Source of the DNA: Fusobacteria bacterium ZRK30 | GTDB taxonomy: Bacteria > Fusobacteriota > Fusobacteriia > Fusobacteriales > Fusobacteriaceae | Direction of reading: 5' to 3' | DNA: 64,000 nt | NCBI GenBank assembly: GCA_024628785.1 | Contig: CP102405.1 | Coordinates: 682,001 to 746,000, forward strand | Part shown: in pieces, positions 36,163 through 44,128 of the stretch | Layout: the number at the start of each line of letters is the position of its first letter | Numbering within the stretch: position 1 is the stretch's first letter | The notes under the pieces: generated by a model | What the model was told of the DNA's origin: nothing | Databases searched by the model: none | The model's input: the letters and a program-made list of their open reading frames with translations, nothing else | Made by a program: the position numbers and the translations under genes

Positions 36163-37855
36163 AGTGGATAGCCCCCCCTTCTACATTTAATGCTGCTTCA
36201 TGTATTGATTCAGCAGTTGTTGGATGTGCAAAGATCGTTTCTGTTATTTGCTCCGTAGTAAGCCCGTTATTTATACATAATGTGACAGAAGAAAGTAGAT
36301 CTGTTGCATGGGGTCCTATTATTGTGCTGCCAATTATTTTTCCAGTTGATTTGTCTTTTATTATTTTAACAAAACCTTTAGCATCTCCTAATGTTAATGC
36401 TTTCCCATTAGCAGACATAGGGAATTTACCAATTTCTATTTCTATGCCTTTTTCAGCAGCAATTTTTTCAGTAATTCCTACAACTGCTATTTCAGGTTCA
36501 GTGAAAATAGCACTTGGAACTGTGGAATAATCAATAGTTTTATTTTCTCCTAAAATATTATCCACAGCAGCAATTCCCTGATGTGAAGCAACGTGTGCTA
36601 ACTGCAGTATGTTTGTAACATCCCCTATAGCATAAATATTTGAGAGATTTGTCTGCATTTTTTCATTGACTTTGATACCTTTTTTGTTTTCATTCATTTC
36701 AATACCTAATTCTTCAATACCTAATCCTTCAAAGTACGGTTGTCTTCCAACTGCAACCAGGACTTTGTCACATGAAATATACTTATTTTTCCCTTCTTTA
36801 ACAAAGGAAACTATACACTCATCGTTTTCAGTTTCATCAATTCCTTCAACTTTTGAACCGGTATATAATTTAATTCCGTTTTCTTCTGCAATCTTACTTA
36901 TCTCTTCACATATATCGGTGTCGAAAGAAGCTAATATTTCATCTGCATATTCAACAACAAAAACTTCCACTCCAAAGCTTTCATAAATAAAAGCAAATTC
37001 CATTCCTATAACTCCTCCACCAACTATTACTAGTTTTTTTGGTAAATTCGTCATATCCAGAGCTTCCTTGCTTGTTAATACATTTTTAGAATCGATCCCT
37101 TTAATAGGCACAATAGAAGATTCTGATCCAGTAGCGATTATTATATCTTTAGTATTTATAGTTGTTTCTGTTCTGTTTGTTTTTACGAATACAGTATTCC
37201 CATCTATAATTTTACCCTTCCCGTCAATTTTTTCTATACTATGTTTTTCCAAGAGGTATTCAATACCACTTTTAAGCTGATCTTTAATATTATCTTTCCT
37301 GTTAATAACTTTCTTCATATCAACAGAAACATTTTCAGCAAAAATTCCAAAACTATCAGATTCTTTCATATTCCGATAAATTTCCGATGAACGAACCAGT
37401 GCTTTTGTAGGTATACATCCATGATTTAAACAAGTTCCTCCTACATGTTCTTTTTCAATTAGAACTACTTTTTTTCCCTGTTTTGCGGCATAAATTGCTG
37501 CAACATATCCACCTGGACCTGCTCCTATAATAGTTATATCAGTTTCTACCTCTTTCTTTTGGGGTTTCATCAAACTATTAAAATAATTAAATCCCCCTGT
37601 TTTAGGAGTAGATTTTTCATTTTTTGCGCCATCTATCTCAAATAAAACATCTCCTATATTAATAGTGTCACCTTCATCTATTACAATTTTTTCAATAATA
37701 CCACTGGCATTGGATTTTATAGAAACATTTCCTTTTTCAGATTCAACTTGAAGCAGGAGATCTCCAGCTTTTATTTCATCTCCTATTTTTACATTTATTT
37801 TTCCAACATCTCCTTTTTTACTCTCTCCAGATAGTTTTTCGAGTTTAATTTCCAT
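36155..37855 (-). CDS. lpdA: dihydrolipoamide dehydrogenase with N-terminal lipoyl domain
   Basis: A 566-residue fusion. Residues 1-76 are a biotin/lipoyl domain with the probable lipoyl Lys at about position 41 in 'VESEKGNV'. A linker of about 27 residues leads to the FAD disulfide oxidoreductase: 'IIGAGPGGYVAA' (FAD), redox Cys pair in 'GGTCLNHGC' (about 142 and 147), NAD site 'VIGMEFAF' and the C-terminal His in 'FAHPTTAESIHEAA'. It reoxidises dihydrolipoamide with NAD+. No E1 or E2 dehydrogenase genes lie nearby. Confidence 0.95.
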   Translation of the reverse strand: MEIKLEKLSGESKKGDVGKINVKIGDEIKAGDLLLQVESEKGNVSIKSNASGIIEKIVIDEGDTINIGDVLFEIDGAKNEKSTPKTGGFNYFNSLMKPQKKEVETDITIIGAGPGGYVAAIYAAKQGKKVVLIEKEHVGGTCLNHGCIPTKALVRSSEIYRNMKESDSFGIFAENVSVDMKKVINRKDNIKDQLKSGIEYLLEKHSIEKIDGKGKIIDGNTVFVKTNRTETTINTKDIIIATGSESSIVPIKGIDSKNVLTSKEALDMTNLPKKLVIVGGGVIGMEFAFIYESFGVEVFVVEYADEILASFDTDICEEISKIAEENGIKLYTGSKVEGIDETENDECIVSFVKEGKNKYISCDKVLVAVGRQPYFEGLGIEELGIEMNENKKGIKVNEKMQTNLSNIYAIGDVTNILQLAHVASHQGIAAVDNILGENKTIDYSTVPSAIFTEPEIAVVGITEKIAAEKGIEIEIGKFPMSANGKALTLGDAKGFVKIIKDKSTGKIIGSTIIGPHATDLLSSVTLCINNGLTTEQITETIFAHPTTAESIHEAALNVEGGAIHFA

Positions 37856-37885
37856 TATTTTATTCCCCCACTAAAAAAAATCGAT

Positions 37886-37901
37886 CTATTCGATCGAATA
37901 G
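37886..37901. promoter_or_regulatory. 16-bp perfect palindrome before lpdA
   Basis: CTATTCGATCGAATAG (37886-37901), a perfect inverted repeat between the ahpD terminator and the lpdA ATG. It is followed by ATCGAT and a T-rich stretch on the minus strand, so a repressor site and a small hairpin are both possible. Confidence 0.45.
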
Positions 37902-37912
37902 TTTATATAAAG

Positions 37913-37946
37913 AAAAGGCAGTTATAATATCATCTGCCTTTTTTCT
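37913..37946 (-). terminator. terminator between the ahpD-like gene and lpdA
   Basis: On the minus strand AAAAGGCAG pairs with CTGCCTTTT around an AT-rich loop. It suggests partial uncoupling of the AhpD-like gene from lpdA. Confidence 0.75.
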
Positions 37947-37958
37947 AATTGTTAAATA

Positions 37959-38312
37959 TTATTTAAAATCATTTTCAAATTCATCGATTGAATCTTTTAA
38001 AAGTGTTGCACTGTATGCCATAGCGGGTCCTCCACCAAAAGCTACTGAGACCATTGCAGCTTCCATAATTTCTTCACGCTTAGCCCCTGCTTCTAAAGCT
38101 TTGTAGGCATGAAATACGATACAATATTCACAACGATTATAAATCCCAATGGCTACACTGATTAACTCTTTAGCTTTTGTGTCGAGAGCTCCAGGATTAT
38201 AAGCTGCTCCCAATAAGCCCATAAAAGAGTTTACATGTTCTTCGTTAGTTTGACCTACATCTTGAAGTCCTCCCATAAATGCATCTAATAATTGTCTTGG
38301 ATTTTTTTTCAT
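37959..38312 (-). CDS. AhpD-like carboxymuconolactone decarboxylase-family protein
   Basis: A 117-residue all-helical protein of the CMD/AhpD fold. The redox site is CEYC with a downstream His ('NRCEYCIVFHAYKALEAG', Cys 61 and 64, His 68), matching ExxxCxxCxxxH. In Mycobacterium tuberculosis, AhpD receives electrons from lipoylated SucB/DlaT and Lpd to reduce AhpC. Here it is upstream of lpdA and lplA, and downstream of marR on the same strand. Confidence 0.9.
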   Translation of the reverse strand: MKKNPRQLLDAFMGGLQDVGQTNEEHVNSFMGLLGAAYNPGALDTKAKELISVAIGIYNRCEYCIVFHAYKALEAGAKREEIMEAAMVSVAFGGGPAMAYSATLLKDSIDEFENDFK

Positions 38313-38353
38313 TGTTATCCCCCCCCATATTTTATTAATAGTTAGTTATACAA

Positions 38354-38371
38354 TAGTTAGTATAGCAACTA
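38354..38371. promoter_or_regulatory. likely MarR operator between marR and ahpD
   Basis: TAGTTAGTATAGCAACTA is an 18-bp inverted repeat (TAGTT..TATA..AACTA). A second half-site TAGTTAGTTATAC begins at 38339. Position and form suit a MarR dimer. Confidence 0.5.
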
Positions 38372-38458
38372 CATTTGAGTAGATAATAACATTATATATT
38401 TAATAAATCAACACTTTTATAAATAAATTTATATCTATAAGAGTGTTGATTTAATCGT

Positions 38459-38890
38459 TTACTTGTTAAGTTCTGCATTTTCAACCAATTTATTTAATAC
38501 ATTTTTAAAAATCCTCATATCTTCATCGGAAATATCTTTAGAAATTAAATCACTAAACTCTTTTCCAAAAGGCAATAATTTTTTTCTCAATTTTTTACCC
38601 AATGCAGTTAAGAATATATATGTGATTCTTCTGTCTTTTATATCTTTTTTACGCTGAACATATCCTTCTTTTTCCATTCTGTCAATTAGTCTTACTATTG
38701 TAGATTTTTTAATATTCATTTTTTCAGCTAACTCACTCTGATTAATATATTCAGATGTACCTAAAAAATATAAAGCTATCCACTGTACCCGGGTCACATC
38801 ATAAGAGTTTAATTTAGCATTAAAAACATCAGCGATTCTTTTTGAGGTGTTGTTTGTGATGAATCCAACACAATCATCAAGTTTAAACAT
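38459..38890 (-). CDS. MarR-family transcriptional regulator
   Basis: A 143-residue winged-helix dimer. 'NQSELAEKMNIKKSTIVRLIDRMEKEGYVQRKKD' is the recognition helix and wing, and 'DRRITYIFLTALGKKL' the wing tip. MarR proteins respond to small ligands or Cys oxidation; the only Cys is near the N-terminus ('LDDCVGF'), so thiol sensing is possible but weak. It is divergent from reverse rubrerythrin and precedes the AhpD-like gene, and presumably regulates one or both. GGAGG lies before the ATG. Confidence 0.9.
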   Translation of the reverse strand: MFKLDDCVGFITNNTSKRIADVFNAKLNSYDVTRVQWIALYFLGTSEYINQSELAEKMNIKKSTIVRLIDRMEKEGYVQRKKDIKDRRITYIFLTALGKKLRKKLLPFGKEFSDLISKDISDEDMRIFKNVLNKLVENAELNK

Positions 38891-39084
38891 ATTTTACCTC
38901 CTAATAAAGCATATTGTTCTATAGTTTAATATATAATAATATTATAGCATTTATAATTATTTTGCTTCAAGATTAAAAAATTAATCCTGTTAATTCAAAT
39001 TTTTTTCTTAAGTCTTATTTTCTTGCTCTACTTTATAAGTTAAAGATCACCCTTTAAAAAATTATTATATATTAAAAAAAATCC

Positions 39085-39113
39085 TTGACTTAAAATGTAA
39101 AAATTGTTATTAT
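39085..39113 (+). promoter_or_regulatory. promoter of the reverse rubrerythrin gene
   Basis: TTGACT (39085-39090), a 17-base spacer and TATTAT (39108-39113), 62 bases before the ATG. Confidence 0.7.
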
Positions 39114-39174
39114 AATTTTGTAATCAATACAAAGTTGAAATAAAAGTAAATCAAAATATAGGGAGTGAAGTGAA

Positions 39175-39726
39175 ATGGCAAAAGTAAGATGTACAGTATG
39201 TGGAGAAATATTAGATGTAAACGTTGAGGTCTGTCCAGTATGTAAGGCAGGGAAGGATAAATTCGTAGCTTATGATGAAAATGCAACTGAAGAGTGGGCA
39301 ACTGAGCATAAGTTAGGAGAAGGATTAGCTTGTGGAGATGCAGAAATTATCGAAGGATTAAAGGCTAACTTTGCAGGAGAATGTACAGAAGTTGGGATGT
39401 ACTTAGCAATGTCAAGAGTAGCAGATAGAGAAGGATATCCGGAAGTAGCAGAAGCATACAAGAGAATTGCATTTGAAGAGGCAGAACATGCAGCTAAATT
39501 TGCTGAGTTATTAGGAGAAGTAGTAACAGATTCAACAGAAGAAAACTTAAGATTAAGAGTAGCGGCAGAATACGGAGCTACATCTGGTAAATTTGAAATT
39601 GCAAAAAGAGCTAAGAAATTAGGATTAGATGCAATTCATGATACAGTACATGAAATGGCTAAAGATGAAGCTAGACATGGAAAAGCTTTCAAAGGTTTAT
39701 TAGAAAGACATTTTGAAGGGAAATAA
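39175..39726 (+). CDS. reverse rubrerythrin
   Basis: Diiron NADH-peroxidase component of anaerobes. The 183-residue protein has the rubredoxin domain first (C6-x2-C9 and C20-x2-C23), the reverse of classical rubrerythrin. The ferritin-like domain then shows '[10 protein letters not shown]', 'EEAEHAAKF' and 'DEARHGKAF', which carry the Glu and His iron ligands. Codon use is as biased as tuf, so it is probably highly expressed. Rubredoxin follows after 43 bases. Confidence 0.96.
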   Translation: MAKVRCTVCGEILDVNVEVCPVCKAGKDKFVAYDENATEEWATEHKLGEGLACGDAEIIEGLKANFAGECTEVGMYLAMSRVADREGYPEVAEAYKRIAFEEAEHAAKFAELLGEVVTDSTEENLRLRVAAEYGATSGKFEIAKRAKKLGLDAIHDTVHEMAKDEARHGKAFKGLLERHFEGK

Positions 39727-39769
39727 TTAGAAACTAAAAATTACTATAAAAATAAAGAGGTGGAATAAT

Positions 39770-39931
39770 ATGAAAAAATATGTTTGTGAAGTATGTGGGT
39801 ATGTTTATGATCCAGAAGTTGGAGATGTAGATAATGGAATTGAAGCTGGAACTAAATTTGAAGATATTCCTGAAGACTGGGTTTGTCCTCCATGCAGCAT
39901 GGGGAAAGATGTATTCGCTGAAGAAAACTAA
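39770..39931 (+). CDS. rubredoxin
   Basis: A 53-residue electron carrier with the FeS4 ligands C6, C9, C39 and C42. '[11 protein letters not shown]' and 'PEDWVCPPC' are family motifs; the usual CPvCG reads CPPCS, which keeps both Cys. It lies 43 bases after reverse rubrerythrin with its own AGAGGTGG site, so it likely supplies electrons to it and perhaps to the flavodiiron protein. A terminator follows. Confidence 0.97.
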   Translation: MKKYVCEVCGYVYDPEVGDVDNGIEAGTKFEDIPEDWVCPPCSMGKDVFAEEN

Positions 39932-39936
39932 AAAAT

Positions 39937-39972
39937 CTAAACTCTCAGGAATTTCTTGAGAGTTTTTTTTTA
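39937..39972 (+). terminator. rubredoxin terminator
   Basis: AAACTCTCA (39939-39947) pairs with TGAGAGTTT (39957-39965) followed by T. Confidence 0.9.
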
Positions 39973-40116
39973 AAATTTAAACTTTTTTTATCTAAATGAC
40001 GTCTGATAAGTATAAGCAAATGAAAATAATAATTTTTTCATTTCTTTCTTTCCTTAAATAATAAAATAAAGACCTCCTGACTGTACGACTATTACAGTTA
40101 GGAGGTCTTTTATTTT
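39973..40116. repeat. structured intergenic repeat, copy 2
   Basis: About 144 bp, the second copy of the element at 35018-35168 (48 identical bases, 40011-40058). It ends in a GACCTCCTGACTGT/ACAGTTAGGAGGTC hairpin. Relative to copy 1 the stem differs at three positions but stays paired: U-G versus U-A, A-U versus G-U, and an A-C mismatch in copy 1 is A-U here. Confidence 0.85.
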
Positions 40117-40269
40117 TGATTATATACTATAAATAAAATAAAAAGGAAATATAGGGTTTGTAAGTATAAGTGGTTTAAGTTATTATTATAACGAATTCCG
40201 CATAGCTGAAAAAGGAGAAAACAGAATAAGTTATAATATTTTTTATATTTACAATAAGGAGGAAAGGAA

Positions 40270-41853
40270 ATGAATTTAAACAAAAAAGTACTCAAAGTAG
40301 CAATATTTTCAGTATTAGTAATAACAGTTATGACATCGTGTGCTGTTGCTAAAAAATCAACATCTGTATCTACTGAAAAAAGGACAGAAATGACTGTGGG
40401 ACCCACACCTGGGTATAATACAAAAATACCAAGTAAGATTATGACTCCAGATAAGGTGGAAACAAGGATAGGTACTCTTGAATTTTTTGATGGTATTCCT
40501 ACTAAAGAAACCTCAGATCTTCTTTACGATAATCTTGATTTTCTTCGTGGGATAGAAACATTTTTAAATGGAATACCATTGGCTTCATTGGAATCTATCA
40601 GACTTGCTCATAGATCTCTCGGTGCTACAGAAGCAAATCAAGTTCTTATATTTGATAAGTTGATGGATAGTACTCCTCTATTTCTTACTGGAAATACCAG
40701 TACGGTGTACGCACTTGGAATGCTAGATCTAAAGAAAGACGGTCCAACGGTAATTGAGGTCCCTGCTGGAGCTGGTCCTGGAACTGTTAACAATGCCTTA
40801 TTCCGTTTTGTAATTGATCTGGGAGCACCGGGGCCCGATAGAGGTAAGGGTGGAAAATATCTAATTCTTCCTCCAGGCTATGAAGGGGAAGTTCCAGAGG
40901 GGTATTTTACAGTGAAATCTCCTAGTTATATAAACTGGATTGCTTTACGTGGATTCCTTGAAGATAATAAACCTGATGCAGCAACTAAGATGTGGAAAGA
41001 AGGTCTAAAGATCTATCCTCTTTCAAAGGTTTCTCATCAACCAACAATGGAATTTATTAGCGGATCAGGAAAGGAATTTAACACTATTCATGCAAATAAC
41101 TATGAGTTCTACGAAGAGCTTCACACTGTTATAGAAAGAGAGCCGGTAGAGATGTTAGATCCTGAGCTCCGTGGACTTTTTGCATCTATTGGTATTGAAA
41201 AAGGAAAACCTTTTAACCCTGATAAGCGTATGAAAGAAATATTAACAGATGCAGCTGAAGTAGCAAATGGTACTGCACGATCAATTTTTTGGAGTACAAA
41301 ATATGAAGGCGGATTCCTTTTCGAAGACAGATATTGGAAAAAAGGATTTCTAAGTGAATCTCATGAATTTTTAAAAGATGAAGGGATGGGTGGCCGTGAT
41401 TTAGATGATCGAAGTCATTTTTATTATATGGCAACAGTAAATACACCTATGATGGCTATTAAATTAGTTGATAAAGGTTCAACATATGCCTGGGGATACC
41501 TAGATTCAAAAGGAAATCATCTAGACGGGTCTAAAAATTATAAGATAAATCTACCTAAAGATGCACCTGCAAGGGATTTTATGTCGATAGCAGTTTATGA
41601 CTCACAGACACGTTCTTTACTTCAGACTGATGAGCCATTTCCTAGTAAAAATAATAAGCGGGATAAGATGATTACCAATGAAGACGGCTCAACTGATATT
41701 TATTTTGGACCTAAACCGCCTGTAGGAAAAGAGAGTAACTGGATTCAAACAGTTCCTGGTAAGGGTTGGTTTACAGTTCTGCGTCTCTATAGCCCGAAAC
41801 AGGAATGGTGGGACAAGAAATGGATTCCTAGTGATATCGAGTTAATAAAATAA
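40270..41853 (+). CDS. DUF1254/DUF1214 lipoprotein
   Basis: A 527-residue exported protein. The signal peptide ends in the lipobox VMTSC (about residues 19-23), so it is membrane-anchored by lipid. The middle matches DUF1254 ('FLRGIETFLNGIPLASLESIRLA', 'LTGNTSTVYALGMLDLKKDGPTVIEVP') and the C-terminal part DUF1214 ('AWGYLDSKGNHLDGSKNYKINLP', 'IYFGPKPP'). The family is most common in Proteobacteria and its function is not established. GGAGG precedes the ATG. Single gene, ending in a hairpin near 41880. Confidence 0.88.
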   Translation: MNLNKKVLKVAIFSVLVITVMTSCAVAKKSTSVSTEKRTEMTVGPTPGYNTKIPSKIMTPDKVETRIGTLEFFDGIPTKETSDLLYDNLDFLRGIETFLNGIPLASLESIRLAHRSLGATEANQVLIFDKLMDSTPLFLTGNTSTVYALGMLDLKKDGPTVIEVPAGAGPGTVNNALFRFVIDLGAPGPDRGKGGKYLILPPGYEGEVPEGYFTVKSPSYINWIALRGFLEDNKPDAATKMWKEGLKIYPLSKVSHQPTMEFISGSGKEFNTIHANNYEFYEELHTVIEREPVEMLDPELRGLFASIGIEKGKPFNPDKRMKEILTDAAEVANGTARSIFWSTKYEGGFLFEDRYWKKGFLSESHEFLKDEGMGGRDLDDRSHFYYMATVNTPMMAIKLVDKGSTYAWGYLDSKGNHLDGSKNYKINLPKDAPARDFMSIAVYDSQTRSLLQTDEPFPSKNNKRDKMITNEDGSTDIYFGPKPPVGKESNWIQTVPGKGWFTVLRLYSPKQEWWDKKWIPSDIELIK

Positions 41854-41934
41854 TAGAATAAAAAATTAAAAAGGATACTAATTTTAGTATCCTTTTTTTA
41901 GTTTTATTGAAATAAGTTATCTAACTTTTCTAAA

Positions 41935-42432
41935 TCATCTTTTAAAAAATAACCTTATCCGATAAAAAAAATTAGATATCTTATATTTTATAAGATAGTT
42001 TTTAGTCTCTTTGAAATTTCTCCAAGACCCATCCTTTAATCTGGAAGGACCTGCATTGTAAGCTACTAAAACTTTTTCAATGTCCCCGTCATACCTCTTA
42101 ATAAGGTAACGGAGGTAGAGGGTACCGATTTTAATATTATATGCAGGATCTAATAACATCTTTTCAGAATAGGGAAGATTATGAGTTTTTGCCATCCACT
42201 CTCCAGTAGGAGGCATGATCTGCATAAGACCAACAGCTCCCTTATGGGAAATAACACCCTCTCTGAAATTACTTTCGACCTTAATAACCGAATAGATAAT
42301 CTCTCTGTTTATCTCATATTTTTTAGATATTTTATCTATTTCTCCATAATAATTTAAGGGGAAAAATGAGATAACTCCAATTATCCCTGTAAATATAAGA
42401 AAAATTAAGATATAGATATAGATTCGTTTCAT
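41935..42432 (-). CDS. lytic transglycosylase (SLT domain)
   Basis: Peptidoglycan-cleaving transglycosylase, about 165 residues: an N-terminal membrane anchor ('IYILIFLIFTGIIGVISF') and an SLT domain with the catalytic Glu in 'SVIKVESNFREG', 'GAVGLMQIMPPTG' and 'VLVAYNAGPSRL'. MltE/Slt70-like. ATG 42432 follows GGAGAG that is part of the end of trmL, so the start is one base past the trmL stop; the longer frame is rejected. Last gene of the ruvC cluster. Confidence 0.9.
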   Translation of the reverse strand: MKRIYIYILIFLIFTGIIGVISFFPLNYYGEIDKISKKYEINREIIYSVIKVESNFREGVISHKGAVGLMQIMPPTGEWMAKTHNLPYSEKMLLDPAYNIKIGTLYLRYLIKRYDGDIEKVLVAYNAGPSRLKDGSWRNFKETKNYLIKYKISNFFYRIRLFFKR

Positions 42433-42433
42433 A

Positions 42434-42892
42434 TTACTCTCCGAAGTTAAAATCAATCTGCCTTAAAGATTCATATAAAACAATAGCTGCTGAATTTGAA
42501 AGATTCAGCGATCTTCCCATCTTAATCATAGGAATAGTGATACAGGTTTCCTTGTTTTTTTCCAAGATCTCAACAGGAACTCCTCTAGATTCAGGACCGA
42601 ATACAATAAAGTCATTTTCTTTATATGTAACATCTGAATACCTTTGAGTAGTCTTAGTTGTAGCAAAATAAAATTTAGATTCAGGATAAGCTGCCATCAA
42701 CTCATCTAAACTATCCCATTCATGGAGGTCGATATGCTGCCAGTAATCTAAACCAGCTCTCTTGATTTGTTTTTCATCTAGTGAGAATCCAAAGGGTTTA
42801 ATAAGGTGCAGCGATGTATTTGTAAGAACACAACTTCTCCCTATATTTCCTGTGTTGTATGGTATTTCTGGTTCCATTAAAACTATATTCAT
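42434..42892 (-). CDS. trmL: tRNA (cytidine(34)-2'-O)-methyltransferase
   Basis: SPOUT/SpoU-class enzyme, 152 residues, methylating the 2'-O of position 34 in tRNA-Leu. 'LMEPEIPYNTGNIGRSC' is the N-terminal motif, 'FVFGPESRGVP'-like sequence forms the trefoil knot, and 'IPMIKMGRSLNLSNSAAIVLYE' the SAM-binding signature. Four bases after the histidine kinase stop and one base before the transglycosylase start, so it is operonic. Confidence 0.96.
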   Translation of the reverse strand: MNIVLMEPEIPYNTGNIGRSCVLTNTSLHLIKPFGFSLDEKQIKRAGLDYWQHIDLHEWDSLDELMAAYPESKFYFATTKTTQRYSDVTYKENDFIVFGPESRGVPVEILEKNKETCITIPMIKMGRSLNLSNSAAIVLYESLRQIDFNFGE

Positions 42893-42896
42893 TAAT

Positions 42897-44123
42897 TTAC
42901 TCCTCTTTTAATATTATTTTTGTCCATTTTGAATATTCTGATTTTATGGAAAACTTAAATCCTAATTTGGTAAAGACCTCTTTAGCTATAGTAAGACCTA
43001 AGCCGGTTCCATAAATTTTAGAGGAATAAAAAGGAATGGTAACCTCTTCTATCCTGTGTTTTTGTATGCCAATTCCATTATCCTTTATAGTTATCTTGTT
43101 TTTCTTGTTTGCTGAAAGGTTAATAGTGATAAAACGATCGTTTTTACTGTAATCGCAATTTTCAATGGAATTTTTAAACAGGTGGTAGAAGGCTGTAACG
43201 ACCTTTTCCCTGTTAAATGTAATTTCAATATCATTTTCTATAATCATATAAGTTTTGATATTAGATTTCTTTAAATGCAGGTTTAACTTTTGAAGAACTT
43301 CCCTGATAAGATAGGAAAGGTAAAAAGTAGTTGATTTATTTTTAATATTTTCATCTTCGCTGGAGTATTCGCCGATATCTTCACAAAGTTTGATGACTTT
43401 ATCGGATTCCTTGAGAATATAATCTAAATAAAGCTCAATTTTTTTCGGGTCATTTAGTTTCTTTTTAGCCAGAGATGCAAAACCAACAATAGATGAGATA
43501 GGTGTTCTCAGTTCATGGATGATGGAATTTGCAAAGGAACCTACAGTTTTTAACCTGATGTCCTCAGCTTCAAAATCTTCTAATTCTCTAGAGTGCATAT
43601 AGAGTGAAAAATTATATTTAAACAGCTCTAAAATATGCATCTCCTGTACATTGAGTTCATAGGGAGTCTTTGTTTGTCTGTCTAAGACAAAACATCCATA
43701 GTATGTATTTTCATAATTTATAGGGATGATGGTGAAGTTTTTAAATCTATTGAGCAGCCCGTAATTTTCATGAAAATCAGGTTTAGTTAGATTTGTCTGT
43801 ATCTCTATGCTTTTTAAGACTTTTTCTATGGGAGTACCATAAAAATTGATCTCTTTTTCTAAGTTGGTTGAGATAAATTCTACCTCATCCTTCTTTAATT
43901 TTTTCAGATCAAAATATGAGTTTAGATGTTTTAAATTTCTATTCCATCTGTCGTATTTAAAAAAATATCCTTCTGAATAGCCTAGATCTAATTTTTCAAT
44001 TAAATTTAAGAGGATAAAAAATACAACTTTTTCAGTATTTTTTTCCTGATGAATTGTAGAAGCTATAGTTTCTAAGGAATTTAAATAAGAAACCATAGAT
44101 GAGTTTTCCAAGTTTTTAAACAT
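42897..44123 (-). CDS. soluble orphan histidine kinase
   Basis: About 408 residues with no membrane segment. Residues 1-190 form a GAF-like sensory region. The H-box is 'NSIIHELRTPISSIVGFA' with the phospho-His, followed by N-box 'FKNSIENC', G1 'IKDNGIGIQKHRIEE' and G2 'YGTGLGLTIAKEV'. No response regulator gene is adjacent. ATG 44123 is preferred over TTG 44132, which overlaps the ruvC stop. Being in a ruvC-trmL cluster is unusual, so the signal and the partner are unknown. Confidence 0.9.
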   Translation of the reverse strand: MFKNLENSSMVSYLNSLETIASTIHQEKNTEKVVFFILLNLIEKLDLGYSEGYFFKYDRWNRNLKHLNSYFDLKKLKKDEVEFISTNLEKEINFYGTPIEKVLKSIEIQTNLTKPDFHENYGLLNRFKNFTIIPINYENTYYGCFVLDRQTKTPYELNVQEMHILELFKYNFSLYMHSRELEDFEAEDIRLKTVGSFANSIIHELRTPISSIVGFASLAKKKLNDPKKIELYLDYILKESDKVIKLCEDIGEYSSEDENIKNKSTTFYLSYLIREVLQKLNLHLKKSNIKTYMIIENDIEITFNREKVVTAFYHLFKNSIENCDYSKNDRFITINLSANKKNKITIKDNGIGIQKHRIEEVTIPFYSSKIYGTGLGLTIAKEVFTKLGFKFSIKSEYSKWTKIILKEE

Positions 44124-44128
44124 AAAAA

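Noticed and set aside
36144-36530. Plus-strand frames opposite lpdA (also 36666-36986 and 37068-37280)
   Set aside because: Antisense shadows without ribosome sites, against a sense protein with all catalytic motifs.
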